DNA of 43,486 nt. It comes from Byssochlamys sp. IMV 00236. Lineage: Eukaryota; Ascomycota; Eurotiomycetes; Eurotiales; Thermoascaceae. Position 1 is the first letter of the stretch, and the number at the start of each line of letters is the position of its first letter. Under the pieces are notes generated by a model that saw nothing but the letters and a program-made list of their open reading frames with translations, made no database searches and was not told where the DNA came from. Location of the stretch: contig MSJH02000572.1 of NCBI GenBank assembly GCA_001931875.2, positions 1 to 43,486 on the forward strand, in the 5' to 3' direction. Shown in pieces: positions 34,151 to 43,486 of the stretch. Made by a program: the position numbers and the translations under genes.

Positions 34151-34229
34151 TTTTGATAAATTTTATATGTTGAATAAAGCCTGTGGTCACGCTTTTTTTT
34201 CTTTTTCTTTTTTTTTTTTCTCTTTAAAA

Positions 34230-34568
34230 ATGTCATTAAGCCAGATTGGATTGTCATTGTTTCCATATCAGTACGTAAGTTCGCGAGTGATAACGGCTGC
34301 AGCTGCGGCTACAGCAAGTACCTCTACAACAGCTAGCCTTGTTCAACCGCCCTCATTCCTTGGAGGTATCATTCTGCAGTTCACACGACAAGTAATGAAG
34401 CCAAAGGTTATCATACCAGCACTTTTAGTTATTGTTTTGCTATTTGATTTGGATGATGATGTATTAAATATAGATGATGATTTTGCAGTGTCTGATGATG
34501 AGGAAGAACAGCAACAACAAGAAGAAGAAGAAGAGCAAGAAGAAAATGAAGAAGAGCCAAGGCAGTAG
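34230..34568 (+). CDS. Small membrane-anchored protein with acidic tail, unknown
   Basis: A single 112-residue frame. It has an alanine/serine/threonine-rich middle, one hydrophobic segment (VIIPALLVIVLLFDL, residues ~69-83), then a strongly acidic tail of Asp, Glu and Gln. The ATG follows a T/C-rich leader directly, as in neighbouring genes, and lies 79 bp past the Uba1 stop. No family recognised. It could be a tail-anchored or inner-membrane protein; that is inference. Confidence 0.5.
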   Translation: MSLSQIGLSLFPYQYVSSRVITAAAAATASTSTTASLVQPPSFLGGIILQFTRQVMKPKVIIPALLVIVLLFDLDDDVLNIDDDFAVSDDEEEQQQQEEEEEQEENEEEPRQ

Positions 34569-35030
34569 AAGCCATGTGACTAGAGAATAAATGTCACACA
34601 GGCTGGCATATAAAGTGATACCAGCATATACGCATATGCAAATCAGCAATAAGAAAAAGTTATTCCATACGTGATGTCCTATTTCTCGATTGCGTAATTC
34701 AATTATTTAATTCTTTGTGTGTTTGTAAAGATAAAATGACTTTGTATTTTTCTTGTTCAATAAAGTAAACTAGTGTTTCTAGAAAAGAAATTACTGCTCC
34801 AATAAACGTAGTATCAAACATTGTCCAATCTATCTAAAACCATGGATACCAATGCGTTTACCTATTTCCGTATTCGCGTGAGCTCCACTCTATTGACAAC
34901 AAGAGTAGTTAAAAAGCTCTAGTCAACGAAAGGACGAGATTTGGTATAAAGGGTAAGTATAAAGTAAGCATAAAGTGAAGATGGAAAAATCATGAATGTG
35001 TTCGGGCAAACTATTTAATTTTGAAAGGTT
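34569..35030. other. Intergenic region
   Basis: About 460 bp without a gene; AT-rich with presumed polyadenylation sequences (AATAAA-like near 34585 and 34760). Confidence 0.3.
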
Positions 35031-35039
35031 AGGGAGATG

Positions 35040-35477
35040 TGAGAACTAAAATTCATCACGAACTTCTTGGGCCCAACCTTCCCTCCTCTTTTCCACGACC
35101 CTGCTGAAAATAAGCGCTTCCTTTGGCTCAATAGACAAGAAGAAAGCATAACAAGCTCGGAATCGGAAAGAATCACACTCAGATACTATGAAGTCAAGTC
35201 TTCAGATGTTGAAACTGATTTAGAGTTAGCGTTTGCCGACTTGGTTTGGATGGCAACTTTTTCCCGAGATCTCATGTTGAGGAAAGCGAATAGAAAGATG
35301 ATTTTTATTCAGTCGATTAGATACAGAACAATTGTGTACTTTGTAGAAGAAACTTTTCTGGAGATTACTACAATGACGAGCATTTTGTCATTTGATGTAC
35401 CAAGAACAGCTGGTGACTTGGACGATCTTCTTTCAAAGACTGATTCTTTTAAAAAAAGTTTGCCATTTATATCATAA
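35040..35477 (+). pseudogene. C-terminal fragment of a repeated mucoralean family, PD-(D/E)XK-like
   Basis: An open frame of about 145 codons without a clear ATG. It reads GPTFPPLFHDPAENKRFLWL, then YYEVKSSDVETDLELAFADL, then FIQSIRYRTIVYFVEETF and a terminal helix DVPRTAGDLDDLLSK. From memory, a large repeated family in Mucorales has the order FHDP..(L/F)xW, R-P-D, G-x-GE-x-K, then a helical and strand C-terminus; the EVK here would be the E-x-K of a PD-(D/E)XK-type core. The expected R-P-D strand is missing, so the catalytic core is incomplete. Probably a truncated copy. Confidence 0.45.
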
Positions 35478-35574
35478 TGATTGCGACATTTGGAGGAGAA
35501 TGCTTTGGATACGATTAATCCAAAGTGTCGCAAACCAAAGAAACCATCGTTTTCTTTACATTAAATTAATTGTC

Positions 35575-35758
35575 CCTTCTTCAGAATAATAAAATGCTTT
35601 AATGGTCTTTTATTGGGCATTAACGTCCCTGGGGATTGATCTGGTCCGGGCGGACATTTGAATGATTCCATTATGCGCTCAATTGGATCATTGCGTTTTC
35701 CCAAGAAGTGCGGCAACTTAATTTGTTTTAGTGCGACATCGTGCTGACAAAGGTGCAT
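35575..35758 (-). pseudogene. Short coding-like remnant on the minus strand
   Basis: The minus-strand frame reads IKLPHFLGKRNDPIERIMES and CPPGPDQSPGTLMPNKRPLK, with protein-like codon use and no low complexity. It has no consistent start or partner exon. It sits next to the remnant at 35040-35477 and may belong to the same decayed insertion. Family not recognised. Confidence 0.2.
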
Positions 35759-35788
35759 TTCTCTCTTTCTTTCTTTACAAATAAAAAG

Positions 35789-35974
35789 ATGCCCTCGAGT
35801 AATAAAATACGTATACCAAATCAGTCAAGAAGCGATATTCATCCAGCATTTCAAGGAACACATTATCGTCCACATTCATCAAACACATCACACCCATTCA
35901 ACTCTGCTGCTATTAACCCAATGTTCTATGGTTACTATTCCAACCAAACTCCATATCAACCAAGCAAGTTATAA
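35789..35974 (+). CDS. Small hypothetical protein, Asn/Ser/Pro-rich
   Basis: A 61-residue frame starting at an ATG preceded by a T/C-rich leader (35755-35780), rich in Ser, Asn, Pro and Tyr (MFYGYYSNQTPYQPSKL at the end), with no domain. It ends 38 bp from the stop of the convergent CH-kinase gene, within a layout typical of real genes here. Unknown function; may be spurious. Confidence 0.35.
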   Translation: MPSSNKIRIPNQSRSDIHPAFQGTHYRPHSSNTSHPFNSAAINPMFYGYYSNQTPYQPSKL

Positions 35975-36012
35975 TAGAAACATGGAATAAAACTTTTTTT
36001 ATTTTTATGCAT

Positions 36013-39000
36013 TTATTTTGATGACTTCTTTTTCCACCATGGGTTTTTTATTGATGAAGAAGGCTCATGCTGTGTTCGAGATATGAGTCTAGAGATAGAA
36101 AACTTTTCGCGTAACTGTGATGAAACAGAAGAGGTTGGTCGAACAGGATGAGGGGCCTTGGGTTGTGCTTCTGGCTAATATAGAAATAAGTATATAAAAT
36201 AAAAAGAGAAAAGAAAGTACTTACAGATTTACATCGCTTGTGGCAAACATAACCACAAAAGTCTATTACCAAAAAAGAACAAAGGTAATGAGAATAATGA
36301 CTTGAGGAGGGGAATAAGATAGTCTCCTTACCTTTACATACAAATGCATCTCGCTTGATAGGTATATCACATACCTTACAGTTTCCTGCTCCTATTATAC
36401 AAATATATATATATAAAGTTATACAAGATTAGCTCATTTGGATAACAATGATTTACCTTTAGGAAACGAACAATCTATCAAACTGTGCATATGACTTGGT
36501 TTAGGTCGAACATGGGTATTAGATACAACTGGCATAGATTGACGCGTGGACAGATGACCCAATTGTTGTCTTTGCTGCAGCTTCTTTGCTAATAGACTTT
36601 CACCTGCTACCACTGCATGTTCTTGCATCTGATTCAATAGTGTACTGTTACTCCTCACTTTCCTGGTTAGACTACGAGCGGTTGGTTTTTTAGCCATCAG
36701 AATAGGTGAGGATGTAGTGGAAGAAACCTCTAAAGGTTTTTGATACTTCAAAATCCAGGGGTGATTGAGAAGCTCGCTGGCTGTGGGTCTATCTATTGGA
36801 TTTTTTCGAAAGCAGAGCATTAAGAAATCATGCAGCTCCTAAGGTTAGCTGTTTGAGAAAAAAGGAGTGAAATGATATGGTTATTATTAATTACAGCTGA
36901 AACACCATCTGGTATAGGAGGGCATTCTTCTTCGACAATCTTGAACATTGCGGTCATTGCAATCAAATCAGAATAAGGCGGTTTGCCTGTGTATAGTTCA
37001 ATGATGGTGCATCCTAAAGACCATATATCTGATTTACTAGATGCCCCTTTTAGTTCAATGACTTCAGGCGACACTATAAAAAAAAAGTTATTATACAGAG
37101 AACACATATACACACATTAATATAGAATATTCTTACTCCAAAAAGGAGTCCCAGACACGATGCTTTCATCTTCATTTTTTTTCAGCTTCAAATTGAGAGA
37201 CACACCAAAATCAGACAGTTTTACATCCCCTGCCTTTGTAGTGAGAATGTTTGCAGCCTTTAGATCACAGTGAACGACTTGTTGCTGATGCAAATAGATT
37301 AGACCACTCAGTATTCTCTGACAGTAGTTGGCAACAAGAGATTCTGGTAATGAACTACCGAATGATTTTAAGGTGTTTAATAATGAACCATTTTCGACAT
37401 ATTCTAACACAATGTTCATATGTTCCTGTGTTTGAATAAACCCCTCATATTTAACAATATTTGGGTGAGCTAATGAGCTAAGCAATCTAGCCTCTTGCTA
37501 TAAAAAAACACGTCAATGATAATATGTTTAGAGATCTTTTAACTACTTGCCATCATATCTTCAATATCTTGCTTTTTTGATGATTTCAAATTGATCTGTT
37601 TAACAGCTACAGTTTTTCCTGATATTAGATCCAGTGCTCTATAAGGGACATTTAAAAGGTATGCAATAGATAGACTCCTTTTTTTTTTAACTACCTATAC
37701 ACTGTACCAAAATGGCCTTTGCCAATCACATTTCCTAGTTTCTGAGAAAAAACAAAGTTTAATTTACATTAAAGAGATGGTCTATCTTCTTACATATCTA
37801 GCCAACAAGTTCCCATCTTCATCAAAAAGTTCTAAATGTGATGCATTGTTTGTTTTCAAAGAATTTATAGATTTGCGTTTGGCAATTGGCAACAAGTCTG
37901 GTTGAGGAACATATGGACTCTTGCCTTCAATGACAGAAGCTGATTTTTTGTATTGTTGCTGATTATAATTGGCCTTATTGTTAGACCAAGTCTGGAACTT
38001 TACAAAATGTGGTTCCTTTTTATGACGATTTTTCGATGAAAATAATAGAGACAGTCGATTGCTTGCTTTACGTGTAGAAGAAGATGAAATCGAATTCGAA
38101 GGTGGTGGTTTCAACATGGATTCAAAAATATCTCGAGCGGCCGTGTGTTTCTTTTCTTCTTTTGTGGGATGTCTGTGTGTTCCGTAACCACTATCTCCAG
38201 ATGACGTGCTACTCATTTTGGTATCATAGATATTATCTTCCAGGAACTCCTCCTCATCCTCATCATAGTATTTTAATTTTTTTTCATGTAAAAGTAGTGG
38301 ATGTGTGCCAAACACAGGCATACAACCTGGTCGATCAGATGGCAGTGACCACTCTTCCTCCTTTCTGTCCTCCTCATCTCTCTCCTCATCCTGTAGACCA
38401 TGCTGGGTACGGTAATGTCCATGCTGTAGTTGTCGATTGTCATCGTACTCCTGATTCTCCTGCTCTGCAACTCTTTTTGTCATTGTATCATTCGCATTAT
38501 CATTATTATAGGTAGTGATTGATTCGCCCGCAAATCTATTATGTGTAGGTAAAATATGAGATAACATTAAAAGTGTTGAAACAACCTTTTTCAGTAAAGA
38601 AGAGGAAAGAAAAAAAAGAAAATTAGAGAAAGAGTAAAGACAGGGGAAATAAAGAGGAAAAAGAGAAAATAATGCAAAGAAAATTTTAAGCACTTACATC
38701 GTCTATATTCTCCTCATGTATTAAATCATTTACACAGAACAGAGCGGATGATGGGAGTCCTAACTGTTAGATATCCATTATTATACGTCACATCATCATA
38801 ATTATTTTTATTTTGTATTACTTCTTTTGCTGTCTTTAAGAATATTTCAATCCTCTCTTCCTATCACACAAAAAGTTTATTTTCTAGTGCTAATATTTTT
38901 TTATTGACACTTTACTGGTTCCTGGCTGTCATTGTATTCCTTGTTGATCAGTCTACCGAACGTTATTAGAAACTTTTCATCCATATCTCCTTATGTTTAC

Positions 39001-39168
39001 TAACGTGCAAAGTATTCGACCGTCTTTTAAGCATTCATATAGATCCTCCGAGGGGAGTTCAAAGTTCAAGACAGATTCTATCCAGCATTTGGTAGAATAA
39101 TAAGCCTCTGTTTGTAAGTATTGTTTTTTAAGCTGTGGCTGATAAATGGTCTTTGAAGCGGGGCTCAT
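36013..39168 (-). CDS. CH domain - Cdc7/SepH-like kinase - zinc finger fusion protein
   Basis: Thirteen exons: 39168-39001, 38972-38916, 38860-38822, 38763-38698, 38585-37794, 37741-37695, 37638-37551, 37497-37137, 37073-36895, 36838-36457, 36391-36332, 36262-36225 and 36174-36013; 812 residues. The CH (calponin-homology) domain at ~15-125 has CWIESVLNFELPSEDLYECL and LGLPSSALFCVNDLIHEENI, running across the splice into VVSTLLMLSHILP. A disordered acidic linker follows. The kinase at ~375-630 has GKGHFGTVY, Lys403, HCDLKAANIL (495-504), DFG (515-517) and WMSPEVIELKGASSKSDIW. It resembles the septation kinases Cdc7/SepH. A C1-like finger at ~727-759 has CKVC..CKDFCGYVCHKRC. One intron is GC-AG (37498-37550) and intron 1 would be only 28 nt, so the first join needs checking. 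CH suggests actin or cortical targeting (inference). Confidence 0.8.
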
Positions 39169-39473
39169 TCAACTTTTTTTCCCTTTAAAAAAAAAAGTAA
39201 AAAAAAGAGGTAAACAAAAAGGAAGAAGAAAAAGAGAAATAGCAAGAAAAAAAAAAGAACGAGACAAAAAATTGGCATATATGATTTAATCACCAAGGCA
39301 ACACAGTGGTAATTTCCCCTTTAAGTACCTTGTGTTTCAATGTCAGTTTTTCAAGGACAACTTGTCTTTGCCAAGGCAACCTAACAATGATTCATAGTCC
39401 GATGGATCCATAAATAAAAGCTGCCAAAAATAAATTTCTTTTCTCTTCTTCTTATCACATTGTACATAATAGA
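39169..39473. promoter_or_regulatory. Bidirectional promoter between CH-kinase and PLC-like genes
   Basis: 305 bp separate two divergent start codons. The 10-mer CCAAGGCAAC occurs at 39293-39302 and 39371-39380. A TATA-like ATAAATAAAAG lies at 39410-39420, about 55 bp before the plus-strand ATG. The part next to the kinase start is purine-rich on the plus strand. Confidence 0.45.
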
Positions 39474-40583
39474 ATGCTTATTACAACCTTGATCCTTTCT
39501 GCGCTTTCCATTTCTCTAGCGAGCGCACAGCAGGTGTGCAATGGATATGCAGAATATTGCAATAAGCCCTATAACTCATTATCTTATGTTATAACACACA
39601 ACTCCTATGGCTATATAACCAACCCTGCTGCCAACCAACTATGTCCTATTACGACTCAATTTGCAGATGGTGTCCGAGCTTTGAAGCTATCTGCTGTGTC
39701 TCTAGGCAATACGACAAATAGTGCTATTACAGCTGAAAGTATTTACCTTTGCCATACATCATGTACTATATTAAATGCAGGTCCTGCTGTGGATACCCTT
39801 CGTGCGATCACTGACTGGGTCAAGAACAATCCAAACGAGGTCATTACCATCATGTGGAATAATGTTGGTAAGTTTAATGCGGATGCCTTCAAGGCTGCCT
39901 ATGAAGCAAGTGGTATTATCGACTACAGTTATCAGCAACCAGCGGGCAACTTTACTTGGCCTACACTTGGGGAGTTAATTGCCAGTGGAAAAAGAGTTAT
40001 TAATTTTGGTGACACCTATTATCAACAAGAACTTCCTTGGTAAGACTATAAATAACCTTGCTTTCTTTGTCTAGTACTAATAATGTGCATTAGGCTATTA
40101 ACTGAATTTAATTATGTGTTCGAGACACCTTACAATAACCGCAACGAATCTTCATTCAGCTGCACTATTGATCGCCCTCCAAAACCTGATAACCCAAGCG
40201 AAATGATGTATGTCATGAACCACTTCCTTTATGGCACACTTCAACTTGGCCAAATGACAGTCGAAATACCACAAAAAGGTACAGCCAATGTGACCAACTC
40301 TGAAGGTTCTCTTTTAAAACAAGCCCAAGCATGTACTCAAGCCTTTGGACGTCAGCCCAACTTTTTAGAGGTTGATTTTTATAACCTTGGTGATACACTC
40401 AAGATTGCTGCCCAATTAAATAATGTGACATATAGTGGTACCACATCACAATGCGATAGCTACGCTGCGAAATACTCGACCAGTTCAAGCACAGACTCGT
40501 CCGAAGCAATCCAAACTATCAGCTTTAGCTCGGTCAGCTTGTTACTTTCCTTAATAGCGGCCACATTCTTCATATTCTTTTAG
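39474..40583 (+). CDS. PLC-like phosphodiesterase, GPI-type cell-surface protein
   Basis: Two exons, 39474-40039 and 40094-40583, 351 residues. Residues 1-18 form a signal peptide (MLITTLILSALSISLASA). The TIM-barrel region has the PI-PLC X-type His motifs THNSYG and YLCHTSC, then GVRALKLSA and an ITDWVKNNPNEVITIMWN block, as in fungal secreted PLC-X-domain proteins. A Ser/Thr-rich stretch followed by a hydrophobic C-terminus (SLLLSLIAATFFIFF) fits a GPI-anchor signal. Possible N-glycosylation sites include NTT, NFT, NES, NVT. Its substrate is not settled in this group, and some residues of true phospholipases may be missing. Confidence 0.85.
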
Positions 40584-40990
40584 ATAAAGTAGATTGTATT
40601 TTCCTCTCCTTCCTCGTGATGATGTGTACTTTCTTTTAAAAGAAATAAACTAAATTAAACTTTTTTTTTAAATTTAATGATATCATCTCTTAAAGCTTAG
40701 TTCCTTTTTATCAATATGGGCTTTGCAGATCCCAAAAGTGATAAACCCATGTAAAGAGTGCAGTAAGAATATAAAATAGCCTAACAAAGAAATAATTTGA
40801 TCCCTTTACTATGATGGCTTTCTCCACTAATGTTCGCTGGTTAAAAAAAAGAGGCGCCGGACAATTCGGGCACACAATCTGATATACGAAGGAGAGGGGG
40901 GATATTACTTTATTGAAAGGCCATTGATCTAAGAATCCTTCCTTTTGTTATCTTTGCGGTATCCATCCGTCTACGTATAAGCACTTAACC
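40584..40990. promoter_or_regulatory. Intergenic region upstream of the Stm1-like gene
   Basis: About 400 bp, no gene. AATAAA-type sequences close the PLC gene near 40645. No clear TATA box; the 40855-40900 part is less AT-rich. Confidence 0.35.
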
Positions 40991-42160
40991 ATGTCTACTT
41001 TCTCCAAGAATCTTTTCGACGTGCTTGCCGAACAAGACAACACCCCTGTCAAGGCAGAATCCCCTGCTCCTGCTGCCGCTGCCGCTGACAAGAAGAACGC
41101 TCCTAAGGCCAAGGAAGGTAAAGTATCTTTGACATTTCTTTTTTAAAACAGCAACGTATTATAATGAACCAGTCTGCAAAATATATACAAGAGAGAAAGA
41201 AAAAGAAAAGAAAGGGTAGAAATGGTAGATCTCGAATTGTGTCAAATGAAATGTATTCTAAAGGAGGGGGGGCCAGGCACACATGTAATTTTGAAAGACA
41301 TTTTGCGTACCGCTTTCCCTCTTCATTCTGACAGTCGACATATCGACCAGCCAATCATTGATAACAACAGCACTAGTGATTCAGAGCAACAACTTAACAA
41401 CAGAAAGTTTCATTTCAACAAGAAGACAGGGGAATAATACGTTGCTGAAAGAAAATATAAAGAACAACGCTAACTCTCTTATTAGCTCCTAAGGGCGAAA
41501 AGAAGGCTCGTCGCCACGGTGACCGCCCTACCAAGGATGGTCGTCCTCGTCGTGGTCGTCAATTCGACCGCCACTCTGGTACTGGCCTTGTGTAAGTGTG
41601 TGGTTTACTTTATGAAATTTTTTTAACCGTTTTTTTTTTATTAAAGTGACTCTCAAAAGAAGATCAACCAAGGCTGGGGTAAGCCCGGAAAGGCTGAAGT
41701 TGAAGCTGCCAAGGATACTCTTAACCCTGCTGATCCCGATGCTCCCGAACAAGAAGCTCCTGCCACTCCCGTTGAACCCGAGGAAAAGGTCAAGACTTTA
41801 GATGAATACTTGGCTGAAAAGGCTGCCAAGGCCTTGAAGGTTGCTCTCCCTGAAGTTCGTAAGGCTAACGATGCCGATGAAGCCGCTTTCGCTGGTGCCG
41901 TTGTCCACACCAAGGCTGAATTAGAAGAATTCTATGTCTCCAAGGAAACCAAGACCGTTACCAAGAAGACCGAAAAGTCTCGCAAGGAAAAGGTTGTCAT
42001 TGACATCGAACAACGCTTCCAAGAAAAGCCCCGTAACGACTTCCGCAAGAACGACCGCCGTGGTGGCCGTAACGGTGGCCGTAAGTCCGCCAAGTCTAAC
42101 TTTGCTGCTGTCAACATTCAAGATGCTGCTGCCTTCCCCTCTCTCGGTGCTACCGCTTAA
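40991..42160 (+). CDS. STM1: Stm1/SERBP1-type ribosome- and mRNA-binding protein
   Basis: Three exons, 40991-41117, 41486-41591 and 41647-42160, 248 residues. The N-terminal MSTFSKNLFDVLAEQD and the arginine/glycine-rich block RPRRGRQFDRHSGTG followed by QGWG, formed by splicing, define the HABP4/PAI-RBP1 (Stm1) family, which binds ribosomes and preserves them in dormancy. The C-terminus has KTLDEYLAEKAAKAL and an arginine/glycine stretch (RRGGRNGGRK). Codons are strongly optimised (GCC, AAG, CGT), as expected for a very abundant protein. The first intron is 368 nt, far longer than others in the window. Confidence 0.9.
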
Positions 42161-42467
42161 ATTAAACTTGTTTAAATAATAAAAATATAAAAGATTTTCG
42201 ATATACATTTATAATGCTTTTTTTTTCCAGGAGAAGTACATGAAAAAAAGGGGAGGAGGAAAGAATTACAAAAAAAGAACAAAGACAAAGAGAATGACGA
42301 CCTGCTGCTACATACTCCTTTAAACATGCACTGTATATTCATTCGTGAATTTGGTTGGTTTATATAAATTAAACAGAACTAGTTTATTACTTGACCAAAC
42401 CATCCCTCATAAAGTGATAACGTTCTTTTCTTTTCTCGTTATTTATTCAATCATAATCAGCCTCTAT
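42161..42467. promoter_or_regulatory. Intergenic region before the phosphatase gene
   Basis: About 300 bp with an AATAAAA near 42177-42184 that may end the Stm1 transcript, then A/G-rich sequence. The phosphatase frame is open upstream to about 42345, but without an ATG. Confidence 0.35.
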
Positions 42468-43103
42468 ATGAATCGAAGAAAAAACCCAAAGAACTTGGCA
42501 CTTTGTATTGATAAAAAAGCATTACAGATCAAACATTGCAAGACCCAGTTGTTTCACAGTGGCCCTTACATGCATGGCCCTATCTGCATTTTACCTAATC
42601 TATATCTGGGTGCACATTGCAACGCAGTCAATAAGGATCACCTGGCGCGACACTCAATCACGCATATTATTAATGTTGCAAGCGAAGTACATATTGCTCC
42701 GGGTCTCTTCGAGTATCACCATCTGCATTGGACGCATTATCAAAGAAATCTGGCTCAGGTGGAGTTTATCAAGGCGATCAAGATCATCGAGGACGCTCTA
42801 CAAAGAAATCAAGTTGTTCTTGTTCACTGTCAACAGGGAGTCGAGCGATCGGCAACACTTGTTCTTGCTTACCTTATCTATTTATCACGAAAATCCATGG
42901 CCCCAGAGTGCGCGGTCACAGCCAAAAATTGGTCTCTAGATCATGCACTACGCTATGTTCAAGAAAAGGTACCTGACATTCACCCCAACATGGAACTGTT
43001 ATATCAACTTCGAGAATTTGAAAGATCTCTGACGATAAAGCCATCCAATAGTCGCCGTCAGTATCTTTATCGATCCCATTCCGAATCAACACTTTATCGT
43101 TGA
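42468..43103 (+). CDS. Dual-specificity phosphatase
   Basis: A single exon of 211 residues from the first in-frame ATG. The phosphatase loop HCQQGVERSATLVLAYLI carries the C-x5-R motif (Cys121, Arg127). The N-terminal CILPNLYLGAHCNAV and ITHIINVASE blocks are typical of atypical DSPs that remove phosphate from Ser/Thr/Tyr. The C-terminus has VPDIHPNMELLYQLREFE, the usual closing helix. The general-acid Asp is not obvious: the expected loop reads HLHWTHYQRNLAQ. The upstream frame is open and hydrophobic, but I see no start codon there. Substrate unknown. Confidence 0.85.
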   Translation: MNRRKNPKNLALCIDKKALQIKHCKTQLFHSGPYMHGPICILPNLYLGAHCNAVNKDHLARHSITHIINVASEVHIAPGLFEYHHLHWTHYQRNLAQVEFIKAIKIIEDALQRNQVVLVHCQQGVERSATLVLAYLIYLSRKSMAPECAVTAKNWSLDHALRYVQEKVPDIHPNMELLYQLREFERSLTIKPSNSRRQYLYRSHSESTLYR

Positions 43104-43486
43104 AAGTCTTTCCGAGACCGCGCAATTTGCATATGAATTTTTGATGAGTTCCTGAAACTGTTTATTGTTTAAATTTTTTTGTGTATCAATTATACTTTAT
43201 GTGTTGCAGTAAATAACTTCTAATCTGTGCCCGCGTAATAAATAAATAATTTCATCTTTCTTTGTCCTCCTTTTACGATCATTTGCCGCGTTTACGCAAT
43301 TGTTACATGGTTTCTTGTCATAAAGCCAGATGATCATTAAAGAATGAGAAGATTCTCTTTGTGTCATGACATCAATTGGTTTCGTACCATGTATTATTTT
43401 ATGTCGTACGACTGTTGCCTTTTGAATGACAATTGATGCTTACTAAAGATGACTCTAGAGATTAAAAAAAAAAAAAAAAAAAAAAA
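43104..43486. other. 3' region of the phosphatase gene and contig end
   Basis: No further gene. It includes ATAAATAAATAA near 43239 and ends in a run of 23 A (43464-43486). Confidence 0.5.

Overview
The window is nuclear DNA from a filamentous fungus, most likely an early-diverging one of the Mucorales type. The evidence is AT-rich spacers, many short GT-AG introns (mostly 48-60 nt), pyrimidine-rich leaders just upstream of start codons, long A/T homopolymers, and a gene set dominated by one-to-one fungal orthologues. Remnants of lineage-typical repeated protein families point the same way. All identifications come from reading the sequence and from memory of protein families; no search was run.

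Region 1 (1-5945) is accessory DNA. Its core is a 3.9-kb Tc1/mariner-like element (491-4403) with 122-bp terminal inverted repeats (TIRs) starting CAGT and a TA duplication on both sides. It keeps only the DNA-binding N-terminal half of a transposase. On the opposite strand, where the catalytic half should be, lies a degraded multi-exon gene of a family I recall as multi-copy in Mucorales. Other coding scraps flank it.

Region 2 (5946-14399) is gene-dense: a UPF0658 Golgi membrane protein, a Rax1-like RGS membrane protein, an unrecognised basic protein, the cytochrome-oxidase assembly factor Cmc2, an RRM plus MLLE-like protein, and the autophagy kinase Atg1.

Region 3 (14400-19497) has a glutamine-rich Zn2Cys6 regulator (17620-18843) bracketed by ~240-bp imperfect inverted repeats at 15758-16000 and 19078-19330, with a broken coding remnant between.

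Region 4 (19498-27361) holds P5C reductase, Arf6, a Hal4/Sat4-type kinase, SDH assembly factor 2, and a 974-residue proline-rich/helical protein I cannot name. Region 5 (27362-35788) has two further broken members of repeated mucoralean families, ER cyclophilin B, the ubiquitin-activating enzyme Uba1 (10 exons) and two small hypothetical proteins.

Region 6 (35789-43486) contains a gene whose exons join a calponin-homology (CH) domain to a Cdc7/SepH-like kinase and a cysteine-rich finger, a GPI-type PLC-like phosphodiesterase, an Stm1/SERBP1-type ribosome-associated protein, and a dual-specificity phosphatase. The window starts in poly(T) and ends in poly(A), which suggests a contig broken at homopolymers.

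The genes are not a pathway. They are housekeeping and signalling genes (autophagy, mitochondrial complex assembly, ubiquitin activation, vesicle traffic, kinase signalling) interrupted by three patches of mobile or decayed DNA. The most unusual items are the TIR element with an antisense passenger gene, the CH-kinase-finger architecture, and the inverted-repeat bracket around the zinc-cluster gene.
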